In this document: positions 1 through 9,223 of the stretch, piece after piece
How positions within the stretch are numbered: position 1 is the stretch's first letter
Layout: every line of letters begins with the position of its first letter
Assembly (NCBI GenBank): GCA_949293595.1
Contig: CASFDW010000007.1
Location: forward strand, 18,576-82,575
Source of the DNA: an uncultured Spirochaetales bacterium
GTDB taxonomy: Bacteria > Spirochaetota > Spirochaetia > Sphaerochaetales > Sphaerochaetaceae
Direction of reading: 5' to 3'
Length of the DNA stretch: 64,000 bases
Made by a program: the position numbers and the translations under genes
Notes under the pieces: generated by a model
Told to the model about the DNA's origin: nothing
Seen by the model: the letters and a program-made list of their open reading frames with translations, nothing else
The model's database searches: none

Positions 1-13
1 TCTGTTACATCCA

Positions 14-48
14 GGCAAGGTGGCGAAAAAGCCATCTTGCCTTTTTTT
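14..48 (+). terminator. Intrinsic terminator or attenuator before the ABC permease genes
   Basis: An 11-bp stem (GGCAAGGTGGC at 14-24 with GCCATCTTGCC at 31-41, one G-U pair) has a GAAAAA loop and is followed by seven T. It lies 20 bases before the first permease start. By analogy with other sugar ABC operons it could follow a highly expressed solute-binding protein gene just outside the window and let only part of transcription read into the permeases. The upstream gene is not visible, so that role is inferred. Confidence 0.8.
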
Positions 49-68
49 GAAAAAGGGGAGGAAAAGAT

Positions 69-920
69 ATGCAAAAAGAATACAAGTATATCCGGTATTT
101 TTTGATCTTTGTTGTTCCAGTATTGATTGCATACATGATTTCTTTTGTCGTACCTTTCTTCATGGGGGTATGGCTTTCTTTCTGTAAATTCAATACGCTG
201 GCAACAGCCAAATTCGTTTTTCTAGAAAACTATAAGACACTGTTCACAAGCAACGCAACCTTCTTGAAAGCTTTCTGGTTCACGGTGAAATTCGCAATCG
301 TCGGCGTTGTTTCGACAAACGTGATAGCTTTCTTCCTTGCACTCATGCTCACGCGCCACGTTCCCGGGTCGAACGTTTTCAGAACAATTTTCTTCATGCC
401 TAACCTCATTGGAGGAATCGTGCTCGGCTATATCTGGCAGCTTCTGCTCAACGGCGTTCTCATCAAATTGTTCGGAGTCGACATAACTTATTCGGCAACA
501 TACGGCTACTGGGGCCTCATAATACTTTACAACTGGCAGTATGTCGGTTATCTGATGGTAATATACATCGCGGGAATCCAGAACATTCCGGGAGATCTCA
601 TGGAGGCGGCCCAGGTCGACGGGGCATCCGCGTGGCAGCAGCTTAGGAATGTCATCCTCCCGATGGTGATGAGCTCGATCACCATCTGCGTGTTCCTCAC
701 CCTCACCAATTCGTTCAAGATGTACGATCAGAACCTCGCTTTGACGGCGGGCGCCCCCGGACAGGAGACGACGATGATCGCGCTCGACATATACAACACA
801 TTCTACAACCGTACTGGATTCAAGGGTGTGGGCCAGGCGGAGGCCGTCCTGTTCTTCATCATTGTGGCGGTCATATCGCTTATCCAGCTGACGATTTCCA
901 GACGCAAGGAGGTCAAGTGA
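69..920 (+). CDS. Carbohydrate ABC transporter permease, MalF/UgpA type
   Basis: This 283-residue inner-membrane protein has about six hydrophobic segments. Around residue 180 it carries the EAA loop (EAAQVDGASAWQQLRNVILP) that docks onto the ATPase, as in binding-protein-dependent sugar transporters of the CUT1 family. A GGGGAGGAAAAG ribosome site precedes the ATG. The stop overlaps the next permease start (ATGA), so the two are translationally coupled and form the usual permease heterodimer. The substrate cannot be read from sequence. The downstream esterase and GH31 genes point to a plant- or host-derived oligosaccharide. No ATPase gene lies in this operon, so a shared MsmK-like ATPase elsewhere is likely. 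Confidence 0.93.
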   Translation: MQKEYKYIRYFLIFVVPVLIAYMISFVVPFFMGVWLSFCKFNTLATAKFVFLENYKTLFTSNATFLKAFWFTVKFAIVGVVSTNVIAFFLALMLTRHVPGSNVFRTIFFMPNLIGGIVLGYIWQLLLNGVLIKLFGVDITYSATYGYWGLIILYNWQYVGYLMVIYIAGIQNIPGDLMEAAQVDGASAWQQLRNVILPMVMSSITICVFLTLTNSFKMYDQNLALTAGAPGQETTMIALDIYNTFYNRTGFKGVGQAEAVLFFIIVAVISLIQLTISRRKEVK

Positions 921-1756
921 TGAACAAGCATAAGAAACTGACGCAAAGAGTCCTTTTTGTCCTTCTGGCATTCATGGCGCTGTTCTGCATCTATCCGATA
1001 TTCCTCGTATTCTTCAATTCATTCAAAAGCACGGCGTACATCTCCACCACCCCGTTCGTCCTGCCAAATTCCACCAACTCGGTAGGAATAAACAACTACA
1101 CGATCGGACTTCAGAAGACGAACTTCCTCAGTGCTTTCGGATATTCGCTCTTCATCACGGTTTTCAGCGTTGCTGCGATACTCCTTTTCTGCTCAATGTG
1201 CGGCTGGTACCTCGTACGTGTGAAGACCAAGCTGACAAAGGCCCTGTACTATTTCTTCGTTCTAGGCATGGTCGTACCGTTCCAGATGGTCATGTATACG
1301 ATGACAAAAGTGGCAAACACCCTCCATCTCGACAATCCTGTTGGAATAATCTACGTATATCTCGGCTTCGGCGCAGGAATGGCTATCTTCATGTTCGTCG
1401 GCTACGTGCAGGGTATTCCATTCGAGCTCGAAGAGGCCGCGCTTGTCGACGGTTGCACGCCTTTCCAGATTTTCTTCAAGGTCATATTCCCGATTCTGAA
1501 GCCCATACTGATCACCGTTGCGATACTCGATGCGATGTGGATATGGAACGACTTCCTTTTGCCATATCTCGTCATAGGTTCCCAGTACAGGACCATTCCG
1601 GTTGCAATCCAGTATCTCAAGAGTGGATACGGCTCCATAGATTACGGTCACCTGATGGCCATGATCATCCTGACGCTGGTTCCGATCGTTGCATTCTACT
1701 TCGCCTGCCAGAAGTACATCGTCGAAGGCATCATCATGGGTGCGGTAAAGGGCTGA
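917..1756 (+). CDS. Carbohydrate ABC transporter permease, MalG/UgpE type
   Basis: This 279-residue membrane protein is the second half of the permease pair. It has an N-terminal hydrophobic segment, about six membrane spans and an EAA loop (EEAALVDGCTPFQIFFKVIFP) near residue 180. The end matches the MalG family, whose C-terminus faces the cytoplasm. The start overlaps the stop of the preceding permease by four bases and the following esterase starts five bases after its stop, so all are in one transcript. Family assignment is firm, but substrate specificity is unknown. Confidence 0.93.
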   Translation: MMNKHKKLTQRVLFVLLAFMALFCIYPIFLVFFNSFKSTAYISTTPFVLPNSTNSVGINNYTIGLQKTNFLSAFGYSLFITVFSVAAILLFCSMCGWYLVRVKTKLTKALYYFFVLGMVVPFQMVMYTMTKVANTLHLDNPVGIIYVYLGFGAGMAIFMFVGYVQGIPFELEEAALVDGCTPFQIFFKVIFPILKPILITVAILDAMWIWNDFLLPYLVIGSQYRTIPVAIQYLKSGYGSIDYGHLMAMIILTLVPIVAFYFACQKYIVEGIIMGAVKG

Positions 1757-1760
1757 GACA

Positions 1761-2582
1761 ATGGCACATTTCACCTGCAACTTCCTATCCTACACATTCG
1801 ACCGTGCCGTCATGGTCGATGTTATAGTCCCGAGCATGACAAGCACTGAGGCCGAGGCGGCCGACGCCTCACACAGAATCCGACACAGGTATCCTGTCCT
1901 TTATCTTCTCCATGGCTATTGCAATGACTACTCGACATGGGAGAGATACACCTCCGTGGAACGCTATGCGGAGGAAAGAAGGATTGCCGTTGTCACGTTC
2001 TCGGCCGAGAACAACTACTACCTCAGGCTTTCCGACTTCATGAAATACGAGGGAAAACAGAAGCTTTTCTCTCCCGATTACATGCGTTTTGTCCAGAAGG
2101 AGCTTCCAGAATTCGTCACATCCATGTTCCCGATTTCCCGTCGAAGGGATGAAAAATATATCGCAGGTCTTTCGATGGGCGGTTTTGGAGCGATGCTGAA
2201 CGGGTTCTCCGCTTCTGGAAAATACCGTGCGGTAGGAGCGTTTTCCCCGATGCCGACACTCTGTAGCTGTGACTTCGGTGATTTCTCCCAGCTCGACAAG
2301 GCGGAAAGAAAAGCCGAACCAGCACTCCTTCTGGAGAGACTTGTTTCGAAGAATGCACGAATTCCAGCGTTCTACTACTCGTACGGAAACAAGGACTTCC
2401 TTTTGGACAAGCAGCAATGGTTCAAGAAAAAACTCGACGAGCTTGGAGTCGAATACAAGTTCAACAATGTCGAAACACTCGGGCATGAATGGGAGTTCTG
2501 GGATCAGGAAATAAAGAATTTCCTCGATTGGATCCCAAGAAGCGATCCATACTACCTGGATGCCCCGATAAGGAACATCTGA
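1761..2582 (+). CDS. Putative esterase, alpha/beta-hydrolase (esterase D / tributyrin esterase family)
   Basis: The 273-residue protein belongs to the family of S-formylglutathione hydrolase, tributyrin esterase and feruloyl or acetyl-xylan esterases. Visible features are the oxyanion region YLLHGY near residue 52, the nucleophile elbow GLSMGG with Ser138, an aspartate after YGNKD near residue 213, and the histidine in LGHEWEFW near residue 240. There is no signal peptide, so it acts in the cytoplasm. Its place between sugar permeases and glycosidases suggests it removes acyl groups from imported oligosaccharides, but that is inference. A terminator follows 14 bases after the stop. Confidence 0.85.
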   Translation: MAHFTCNFLSYTFDRAVMVDVIVPSMTSTEAEAADASHRIRHRYPVLYLLHGYCNDYSTWERYTSVERYAEERRIAVVTFSAENNYYLRLSDFMKYEGKQKLFSPDYMRFVQKELPEFVTSMFPISRRRDEKYIAGLSMGGFGAMLNGFSASGKYRAVGAFSPMPTLCSCDFGDFSQLDKAERKAEPALLLERLVSKNARIPAFYYSYGNKDFLLDKQQWFKKKLDELGVEYKFNNVETLGHEWEFWDQEIKNFLDWIPRSDPYYLDAPIRNI

Positions 2583-2596
2583 ACGGACAATCATGA

Positions 2597-2625
2597 ATAG
2601 CCCTTCCAGGGGGGCTATATTTTTT
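2597..2625 (+). terminator. Intrinsic terminator after the esterase gene
   Basis: ATAGCCC at 2597-2603 pairs with GGGCTAT at 2612-2618 across an eight-base loop, and a run of T follows. It separates the transporter/esterase part from the next two genes. These start only about 10 bases beyond it, so read-through or a promoter close by must serve them. Confidence 0.7.
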
Positions 2626-2635
2626 AGGTATCTGA

Positions 2636-4762
2636 ATGAAAATCGACAAAAATCTCATCTGCCGCCTTTACGGTGGCTGGATTGGAAAGGTAATCGGTGT
2701 CATCCACGGAGCAAACACAGAGGGATGGACATATGAAAAGATAGGAAGGGTTTTCGGTGAGATCACCACCTACCCCTTCTTTTTCAGGCGGTTCGCGGCT
2801 GACGACGACATAAATGGCCCGCTTTTCTTCCAGCGGGTGCTTCTGGATCATGGAAATGTCGATGTCGGGTCCTGCGAGGACACGTTTCTGAACTATGTGA
2901 GCGACGGACACGGTTTTTTCTGGTGGGGCGGATACGGTGTCTCCACCGAACATACCGCATACAAGAATCTGGTATCAGGAGCCAAAACAGGTACCAGCGG
3001 AACCCGTATGCTCAACGGAAAAGTACTAGCAAACCAGATCGGAGGCCAGATATTCTCCGATTGCTGGGGATTTTTGAACCCTGGGAACGAGACGCAGGCG
3101 GCCAGGATGGCGGCCACCATGGCCAGCGTGACACACGACGAGGACGGACTTGAGGGTGCGAGATTCATTTCAGGTGCAATCGCCGCAGCATATGATTCAA
3201 AGTCTGTTATTGAAATATTCGAAAGGGCCTTCGCCCTTCTGGATCCCGGCAGCGGATATGCATCGATGGCCAGGGACGTCTGGAATTACTGCAACACGAA
3301 CCCGGATTCCTGGAGGAGCGCTTTTGCATATGTGAGTGAAAAGTACGGCTACCAGCACTATCAGGGTGTCTGCCACATAATACCCAATGCTGCAGTCATC
3401 GTACTTTCGCTGTACTATGGAGGCGGGGATTTCTCCAAAACGATAAACATTGCAAATATGTGCGGCTGGGACACTGATTGCAATGTGGGTAATCTTGGAT
3501 CGATACTCGGGGTATACAATTCGATACATGGAATCGATCCGTCCTGGCTTGGCATGGTCAATGACTTCATATGCGCATCCAGCTCCATGGGATATCTCAA
3601 CATACAGACGGTTTCCGATGCGGCAATGCTTTCGCTAAGACTGATCTCAAAGCTGTATGACTGTCCACTGCCCAGAGGCTGGAGCGAGGCTGCGAAAAAA
3701 AACGAGGGACAGCTTTTCCATTTCTTCTTCCCGACCTCCACGCATTCGGTTGCAACCAGGTCCGGTGACGGTGTGCCCGTAAAGCTTGAAAACATCTCAA
3801 AAATGGACAAGGACGGCAACATCGTCAAAAGCGGACTGGGAATCATCGTCCCGATGATTGAGAACAATCAGGGATTCTCGATATTCTACAACAGTTATTA
3901 CACCCCCGGAATGTTCGATGACAACAGATATCTTCCGGACCTTTCCCCGAAGATATATCCGGGAGACACAATAGCAGCGTCATTCTCGACAAAAGATTGC
4001 GGAAGGATAAGGCTCACGCCATTCTTCAAGGACAGGATATCAGGCAGGATTTTCCAGATGGAAAAGGAATCGGTTCTCGTCGAAGGTTGCAGCGATTTCG
4101 AACTGAGGTTCAGAATCCCATCTTCCCGGAACATCATCGTGGAGGAGATTGGATGGACGGTTCTTGCCTGTAATGTGGCAGCCCGGGAGACGAAGACGGA
4201 TTTGTCACTCACTCTCAAGAGCGTGGAGATCATCGACTCCCCGTCATATTCGATGGACTGCGGAAGAATTCCGACGGAGGTCTGGACCGCGGTCGACACC
4301 TGCCCTGCCGGTTTTTCGTATCTTCGTGGCGCGATGGAGATCGATGAAGCGCTCAGCTTCTCTTCCTGCTATCTGCCAACCGAACTGTATACCGGAAACA
4401 CGAACTGGAGAAACATCGCTTTCGAGGCTTCCTTCATACCGAACAGCGGGAACCAGCATTATGTGCTCTTCTCAGTGCAGGGCTCTTCAAGAAGCTTTCT
4501 TGCAGGATTCGAGAATGAGTGCTTCGTAGTAAAGAAAAAGGCTTCGCGCGGATACTCCACCCTTTTCAGCACCCAATTTGCATGGAGGCACGGAGAAAAG
4601 GCCGTTGTCCGGGTGGAACTCAAGGACAAAAACGCATGCATATTTGCAAATGGAATACGCATCGCCTGTCTGGATGGACTGGAAACCGGCGGCTGCATCG
4701 GTTTTGCGAACGAGAAATTCTCCAATACCTCGGTGTTGGAATACAGTGTTGAAAGCATTTGA
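2636..4762 (+). CDS. ADP-ribosylglycohydrolase-fold protein with C-terminal lectin-like domain
   Basis: The 708-residue protein begins with an ADP-ribosylglycohydrolase fold (about residues 1-345). Acidic metal-ligand motifs are present: AADDDI near residue 61 and GWDTDCNVGNLGS near residue 280, equivalent to the di-magnesium ligands of DraG-type enzymes. Residues 345-580 form an undefined beta-rich region. The last 130 residues resemble a concanavalin-like jelly roll (DUF1080 or LamG style). Large relatives of this type occur in carbohydrate-utilisation clusters rather than in protein ADP-ribosylation, so the target may be a glycosidic substrate imported by the neighbouring ABC system. No signal peptide is visible. 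The exact reaction is unknown. Confidence 0.75.
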   Translation: MKIDKNLICRLYGGWIGKVIGVIHGANTEGWTYEKIGRVFGEITTYPFFFRRFAADDDINGPLFFQRVLLDHGNVDVGSCEDTFLNYVSDGHGFFWWGGYGVSTEHTAYKNLVSGAKTGTSGTRMLNGKVLANQIGGQIFSDCWGFLNPGNETQAARMAATMASVTHDEDGLEGARFISGAIAAAYDSKSVIEIFERAFALLDPGSGYASMARDVWNYCNTNPDSWRSAFAYVSEKYGYQHYQGVCHIIPNAAVIVLSLYYGGGDFSKTINIANMCGWDTDCNVGNLGSILGVYNSIHGIDPSWLGMVNDFICASSSMGYLNIQTVSDAAMLSLRLISKLYDCPLPRGWSEAAKKNEGQLFHFFFPTSTHSVATRSGDGVPVKLENISKMDKDGNIVKSGLGIIVPMIENNQGFSIFYNSYYTPGMFDDNRYLPDLSPKIYPGDTIAASFSTKDCGRIRLTPFFKDRISGRIFQMEKESVLVEGCSDFELRFRIPSSRNIIVEEIGWTVLACNVAARETKTDLSLTLKSVEIIDSPSYSMDCGRIPTEVWTAVDTCPAGFSYLRGAMEIDEALSFSSCYLPTELYTGNTNWRNIAFEASFIPNSGNQHYVLFSVQGSSRSFLAGFENECFVVKKKASRGYSTLFSTQFAWRHGEKAVVRVELKDKNACIFANGIRIACLDGLETGGCIGFANEKFSNTSVLEYSVESI

Positions 4763-4778
4763 AAAAAAGGAGCATCGG

Positions 4779-6998
4779 ATGGCTAAGAAAAGAGGAAAGA
4801 ACATCTACAACAAGGAATACGGTTATCTCAGGACGCTGTTTTCCGAGAACAGGGAATACATCGCACAGGCATGTGAAGCCGGATTCGATCGTGGCACGCT
4901 GAATGTTTCATGCAGGACGAACAGGGGCCGCATGGTTTTTGCAACTTTTTCTCTGGTCGGTGAAAGTGCTTTCAGAGTACGTCTCTCCCATGCCAACGGC
5001 TGCAGTGGCAATACTCTTGTCGATCCTGCAGCCTCGAATGCATTGTTCAGAAACGACGAGGAAAGCTTCTGTCTTGATTCCGGTGTCCTCCGCCTGGTGA
5101 TAGACAAGAATCCTTGGTGCGTCCATGCCAGCTACCGTGGAAGGGAGATAATCAGGGAACAGATCGCCGACACCAACGTCGACAACATGTGCAAGCTTCT
5201 TCCCGCCGGATTCGACATCGAGGATGGAAAATGCGTGAGGACAAGGGAATCGTTCGTCATGCGCTCGGACGAGTCCTATTACGGATTCGGCGAGAAATTC
5301 ACAGAGTTCAACAAGAGGGGACAACTGATCGACATAACACAATGCGACGCCCTCTCGACAAATACCGGAAAATCATACAAGAACCATCCGTTCTTCATAA
5401 GCAGCAGGGGATACGGATTGTTCGTGAACTCCTATACGACCATGCGTTTTGATATGGGGGCTTCCTCGAATGTTTCCTATCAGATAGAGATAGACGAGGA
5501 TGTGCTCGACTACATCGTTTTTGCAGGAGATGATGACAAGCATATACTGAAAAGCTATCTGGATCTTTTCGGGCCGGTACCAAGACTTCCGTCCTGGGCG
5601 TTCGGGGTCTGGATGTCAAAATGTTCATACCAATCCAGAAAGGAGGTCGAGGACGTAGTCGCCCAGGCCATGGACCGTGGCATACGCTTCGATGTTGTCC
5701 ACATAGACAACTGGCAGGATCCGGAGTATGCCGGCCTGTGGGTATGGAACGAGAAGGCATTCCCCGATCCCAAGGGTATGATAGAAGGACTAAATGAAAA
5801 AGACGTGAGGCTTTCAATCTGGATCTACCCCTACCTCTCGGAACGGTCACCTGCGTTCAAGGAAATGGCAGAGAAAGGCTTTTTCGTGAAGAACAGGGAC
5901 GGAGGACCCGCCATGTTCTCGCCGATGGCCACCGTGGACTATCTGACAGCTTGCTTCGATTTCACAAATCCGGAATTCGTGAATTGGTACCGTAAAAGAA
6001 TCCGGAAGGTGATGGACATGGGCGTTTCGGTTATCAAGACCGATTTCTCGGAAGCCGTTCCCCTTGATGCGGTATACTACGACGGATCGAGCGGAAGGCA
6101 GGGACACAACAAACTGACCTTCTTGTACGCAAAGACGATTTATGATGAATTCAAGGAGTCCTGCGAGGCAAGGAACGAGATTCCAATGCTTTGGGGACGA
6201 AGCGGCTATTCCGGTTCGCATACGATACCGGCCGCATGGGCCGGTGACTCATCGTCGTCATTGAACAACCACTCATGCATCCTGAGAGGAGGCCTGAGCG
6301 GGGCCGAAAGCGGAATTCCGTTCTGGGGATTCGATCTGGGAGGTTTCTACAACACCGACGAGGAAGGGTACGAATGTGTGCCCTCGGATGAGGAATATGT
6401 CAGATCGTTTGAGATGGGATTGCTCTGCCCTCTTTCCAGATTCCACGGAAAAACCGACAGGGAGCCATGGAAGTACTCGAAGGCTGTACAGGAAACATTC
6501 ATGAAGTTTTACAACCTCAGGAGAGCGCTTCATCCGTATCTCTGTTCGGAGGCTGCAGAAACATCTGCATCGTCTATTCCTATGCTGCGGCCGCTCAGGA
6601 TGGAGCATCCCAAAGACATCGGAGCCAGGGACATAGAACTGGAATACCATCTTGGCACCTCCCTGCTCGTCGCCCCCGTATTCGACCAGGACCCGTTCCT
6701 CTTCTATCTTCCAGAAGGAAGATGGAAGGATTTCTTCACCTTGGAAACACTCGACGGAGGCTGGCACGAAAGAAAATGTGCTTTGGACGAGATTCCCCTC
6801 TTCATAAGGGAGAACAGCGTGGTTGTGATGAATGACGACAGAGGCCTCGGGATACGTGCATACGTCAACAAGGATTTCGAGGCGTCGGTCAACACCGAGG
6901 ACGGTCCGTCCGAAATTCGAGCCCGGGTCAGGGACAACATTGTTGACGTGGAACACGATGACAAGATCAAATGGGTCGAGATCCTCACGGACCTTTGA
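4779..6998 (+). CDS. GH31 alpha-glycosidase, probable alpha-xylosidase (YicI-like)
   Basis: The 739-residue enzyme is close in length and layout to E. coli YicI. An N-terminal beta domain is followed by a catalytic barrel with nucleophile Asp422 in KTDFSE and acid/base Asp490 in WAGDSS, and then C-terminal beta domains. The KTDF(G/S)E signature is typical of alpha-xylosidases. The start at 4779 (MAKKRGKN) is chosen because an AAAAAAGGAG site lies just before it, immediately after the stop of the previous gene; a longer frame opens upstream inside that gene but has no support. The protein is cytoplasmic, probably trimming imported oligosaccharides. Alpha-glucosidase activity is the main alternative. 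Confidence 0.88.
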   Translation: MAKKRGKNIYNKEYGYLRTLFSENREYIAQACEAGFDRGTLNVSCRTNRGRMVFATFSLVGESAFRVRLSHANGCSGNTLVDPAASNALFRNDEESFCLDSGVLRLVIDKNPWCVHASYRGREIIREQIADTNVDNMCKLLPAGFDIEDGKCVRTRESFVMRSDESYYGFGEKFTEFNKRGQLIDITQCDALSTNTGKSYKNHPFFISSRGYGLFVNSYTTMRFDMGASSNVSYQIEIDEDVLDYIVFAGDDDKHILKSYLDLFGPVPRLPSWAFGVWMSKCSYQSRKEVEDVVAQAMDRGIRFDVVHIDNWQDPEYAGLWVWNEKAFPDPKGMIEGLNEKDVRLSIWIYPYLSERSPAFKEMAEKGFFVKNRDGGPAMFSPMATVDYLTACFDFTNPEFVNWYRKRIRKVMDMGVSVIKTDFSEAVPLDAVYYDGSSGRQGHNKLTFLYAKTIYDEFKESCEARNEIPMLWGRSGYSGSHTIPAAWAGDSSSSLNNHSCILRGGLSGAESGIPFWGFDLGGFYNTDEEGYECVPSDEEYVRSFEMGLLCPLSRFHGKTDREPWKYSKAVQETFMKFYNLRRALHPYLCSEAAETSASSIPMLRPLRMEHPKDIGARDIELEYHLGTSLLVAPVFDQDPFLFYLPEGRWKDFFTLETLDGGWHERKCALDEIPLFIRENSVVVMNDDRGLGIRAYVNKDFEASVNTEDGPSEIRARVRDNIVDVEHDDKIKWVEILTDL

Positions 6999-7003
6999 CA
7001 TCA

Positions 7004-7033
7004 TTCCCGGTGGACTCGCTGTCCGCCGGGAAA
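7004..7033 (+). terminator. Inverted repeat after the GH31 gene
   Basis: TTCCCGGTGGAC at 7004-7015 pairs with GTCCGCCGGGAA around a five-base loop. It begins six bases after the GH31 stop and probably marks the end of the operon. On the plus strand it is followed by A rather than T, so it is not a classical intrinsic terminator in that direction. Confidence 0.4.
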
Positions 7034-7059
7034 AAAAAGAGCCCATCATCGATGGGCTC
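7031..7059 (-). terminator. Intrinsic terminator of tRNA-Gly
   Basis: On the minus strand a perfect 9-bp stem (GAGCCCATC / GATGGGCTC, loop of three) is followed by a run of eight T with one C. It begins seven bases downstream of the tRNA-Gly 3' end. Confidence 0.85.
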
Positions 7060-7065
7060 CGGCTA

Positions 7066-7137
<72 letters not shown>

Positions 7138-7234
7138 GCAACGTTAAGGATAATAACCAAAAGCCCGCTTTACAGTCAAGAGGTTTTGAAAAAAAATACA
7201 CCTCATTCAGATGTTTTTTATATATTTCCGATTG

Positions 7235-7271
7235 TTTTCAACGACATTCCTTTCAGCTATAATATCGCTTG
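7235..7271 (+). promoter_or_regulatory. Promoter giving a leaderless transcript
   Basis: A perfect TATAAT lies at 7258-7263, 17 bases after a weak -35 (TTTTCA at 7235-7240). The ATG at 7272 begins eight bases after the -10, where transcription should start, and no Shine-Dalgarno sequence precedes it. The mRNA is therefore predicted to begin at or next to the start codon. Confidence 0.6.
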
Positions 7272-8459
7272 ATGAACGAGTTTTTCAGCAAGTATGCGGA
7301 TGTAGTGCTCAAATCCGCACTGAAGATAAAGGACGACGATGTCCTTGCGATAAACACAGAGGAAGCAAATGTCGGTTTTGCGCGCATTCTCGCGCTCAAG
7401 GCAAAGGAGATCACCGGCAACGGATCGTACCTCATGGTGCTGGACCATGGCAGGCAGACCGAAGCTACAGAGATATTCTCAGACTACGTGATGCAGAAAA
7501 GCCCCACGCTTTTCATCTATCTGCAGGACACGGGGATGTACGACGGATTCAAGGGGACGACGGAAACTCCGTCGGCTGCGGAACTGCAGAGGTTCAGGCA
7601 TCTTGCCTCCCCTCTCCTGCTCGGGGTGCCCGAAATACCTTTCGCAACGGTTCCTATGCCATCTTCCTTGTGGTCTTCAGCCTTGGATCCGGACGAGGAT
7701 GGACCGAGACTCTCCAGCGTGGTGGTCTCCGACATGCTCCAGCTTGACGGGCCGTCACCCGAAAAAACGAACGACGAGCTTCTCGAACTCAACAGATACG
7801 ACCTTCGCAACCTGAACAGGGATGAGGGAAAAAGGCATGCCAGGCTCTACAGCTACGACGGGATGACGGACATATCGTTCGATTTTGTCAGGAACAGCAG
7901 GTTCGTGTCCAATCTGTCCCGAACCTCGTCCGGAAGGGAATTCTGCCCTTCCCTTTTCTCTTCCTCCTACTACAGGGCGATCGACAGAAACAGCGCAGAG
8001 GGCCGTCTGACCACGACAAGACCATTCCTTCTTTTCGGCCGTACGGTGAACCACCTTGTTCTTTATTTTGAAAACGGACGAATTACGGATTTCGAGGCGG
8101 AGGAAGAAGACGCAGGACTCTTTTCCTTTTTCCTCTCCATAGAGAAGGAGAACGCGAACATTGCTGAAATATCCATCGCCGAGGAAGGCAATCCTGCATC
8201 GGCTATCCCATTTTTCGCCTACCCTGAATGGGACAGAATGAGGACGACGCATATCACGCTGGGCTCGCCCAGGGCGGAATGCCTGTTCTACGGCGACGAG
8301 CAGGAGGCGATTGCCGACGGTGTGGCATCCTCCCTATGCTACCTTTCGCTTCCAGTAGGAAGCGACGAAATGACATTGGAGGTTTCATCTGGAAGCGGGG
8401 ATGATGCTGAGGCTCTGTTCGAGGATGGACTGATTACCATGCCTGACCAGGACTATTGA
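7272..8459 (+). CDS. M29 (aminopeptidase T)-like protein without the full metal site
   Basis: This 395-residue cytoplasmic protein resembles the M29 aminopeptidase family in layout. It has an N-terminal alpha/beta half beginning with a DDVLAINTEEAN-like strand. The C-terminal half has a 'small beta domain then E-containing helix' pattern (IAEISIAEEGNPAS). The C-terminal His-x-Asp and other zinc ligands of true M29 enzymes are not recognisable; the end reads DGLITM without them. It may be an inactive or repurposed paralogue. The ATG at 7272 is preferred over the TTG three bases earlier because of the -10 box placement. Its 3' end overlaps the convergent coaX gene by seven bases. Family assignment is tentative. 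Confidence 0.5.
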   Translation: MNEFFSKYADVVLKSALKIKDDDVLAINTEEANVGFARILALKAKEITGNGSYLMVLDHGRQTEATEIFSDYVMQKSPTLFIYLQDTGMYDGFKGTTETPSAAELQRFRHLASPLLLGVPEIPFATVPMPSSLWSSALDPDEDGPRLSSVVVSDMLQLDGPSPEKTNDELLELNRYDLRNLNRDEGKRHARLYSYDGMTDISFDFVRNSRFVSNLSRTSSGREFCPSLFSSSYYRAIDRNSAEGRLTTTRPFLLFGRTVNHLVLYFENGRITDFEAEEEDAGLFSFFLSIEKENANIAEISIAEEGNPASAIPFFAYPEWDRMRTTHITLGSPRAECLFYGDEQEAIADGVASSLCYLSLPVGSDEMTLEVSSGSGDDAEALFEDGLITMPDQDY

Positions 8460-9223
8460 GCCGTATTCAGATCCGAAATCAGCTTGAGCCCCCTGAGCGT
8501 ATGGAGCCCGTCTATATCGTCGATGCGGGGAACAAGCGGTGAAATAGTCTTTGAAAGGCCGCCTGTGGCAATCACGAAAAGATGCGAACCAAGTTCATTC
8601 TCGATCCTGGACACCATCGTCTCCACAAGACCGGCATAACCATACATTATCCCTGAGCGTATGGAATCAACGCTGTTCCTGCCAAGGGCTGTCGTCGGCA
8701 GCTTCAGCTCCACCTGCGGAAGCTGCGCAGTATTTCCAAAAAGAGAATTCACCGCAGTGATGAGCCCCGGAGCTATCGCGACACCTCTTACAAGGGCGTT
8801 CCTGTCCACGACGGAAAGTGTAAGCGCAGTCCCGAAATCCGCAACAAGCACATCCCTGTCCGGATATCGGCCATGGGCGCATGCCAGATTGCACAGGATG
8901 TCGGAACCGAGCTCAATCGGGATGCTGTCCCTGACAAGGCCGGTCTCGACATCATGCGACACAACAAGAGGATCGGAGGCGAAGAGCCTTTTCAATATCT
9001 TTACGATGGCACGTGTAAGGTTTGGAACGACCGATGAAAGCGCAACCCTGTCCACCGAAGAAAGATCCAGTCCTGTCTGGGCGAGCAGGGTTTTGAAAAT
9101 CACAAAATACTCGTCCCCTGTCTTGTTCTGGTCGGAATGGATCCTGAAAGTATCAAGAAACCTTCCTCCCTCGCAAAGGCTCATGACGATGTTCGTGTTT
9201 CCGATATCCACAAGGACGGTCAT
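8453..9223 (-). CDS. coaX: Type III pantothenate kinase
   Basis: The 256-residue enzyme phosphorylates pantothenate, the first step of coenzyme A synthesis. The ASKHA-fold motifs are all visible: DIGNTN at residues 6-11 (phosphate 1), ELGSD near residue 104 (pantothenate), VADFGTA near residue 127 (phosphate 2), and a GVAIAPG segment near 147. The length fits the CoaX family. The start codon overlaps the stop of the upstream ABC-F gene, so the two are cotranscribed and coupled. No other CoaA or CoaX candidate lies in the window. Confidence 0.93.
   Translation of the reverse strand: MTVLVDIGNTNIVMSLCEGGRFLDTFRIHSDQNKTGDEYFVIFKTLLAQTGLDLSSVDRVALSSVVPNLTRAIVKILKRLFASDPLVVSHDVETGLVRDSIPIELGSDILCNLACAHGRYPDRDVLVADFGTALTLSVVDRNALVRGVAIAPGLITAVNSLFGNTAQLPQVELKLPTTALGRNSVDSIRSGIMYGYAGLVETMVSRIENELGSHLFVIATGGLSKTISPLVPRIDDIDGLHTLRGLKLISDLNTAQ

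Noticed and set aside
4578..4778. A 67-codon N-terminal extension of the GH31 enzyme
   Set aside because: It overlaps the end of the preceding gene in another frame; the ribosome site and family length support 4779.
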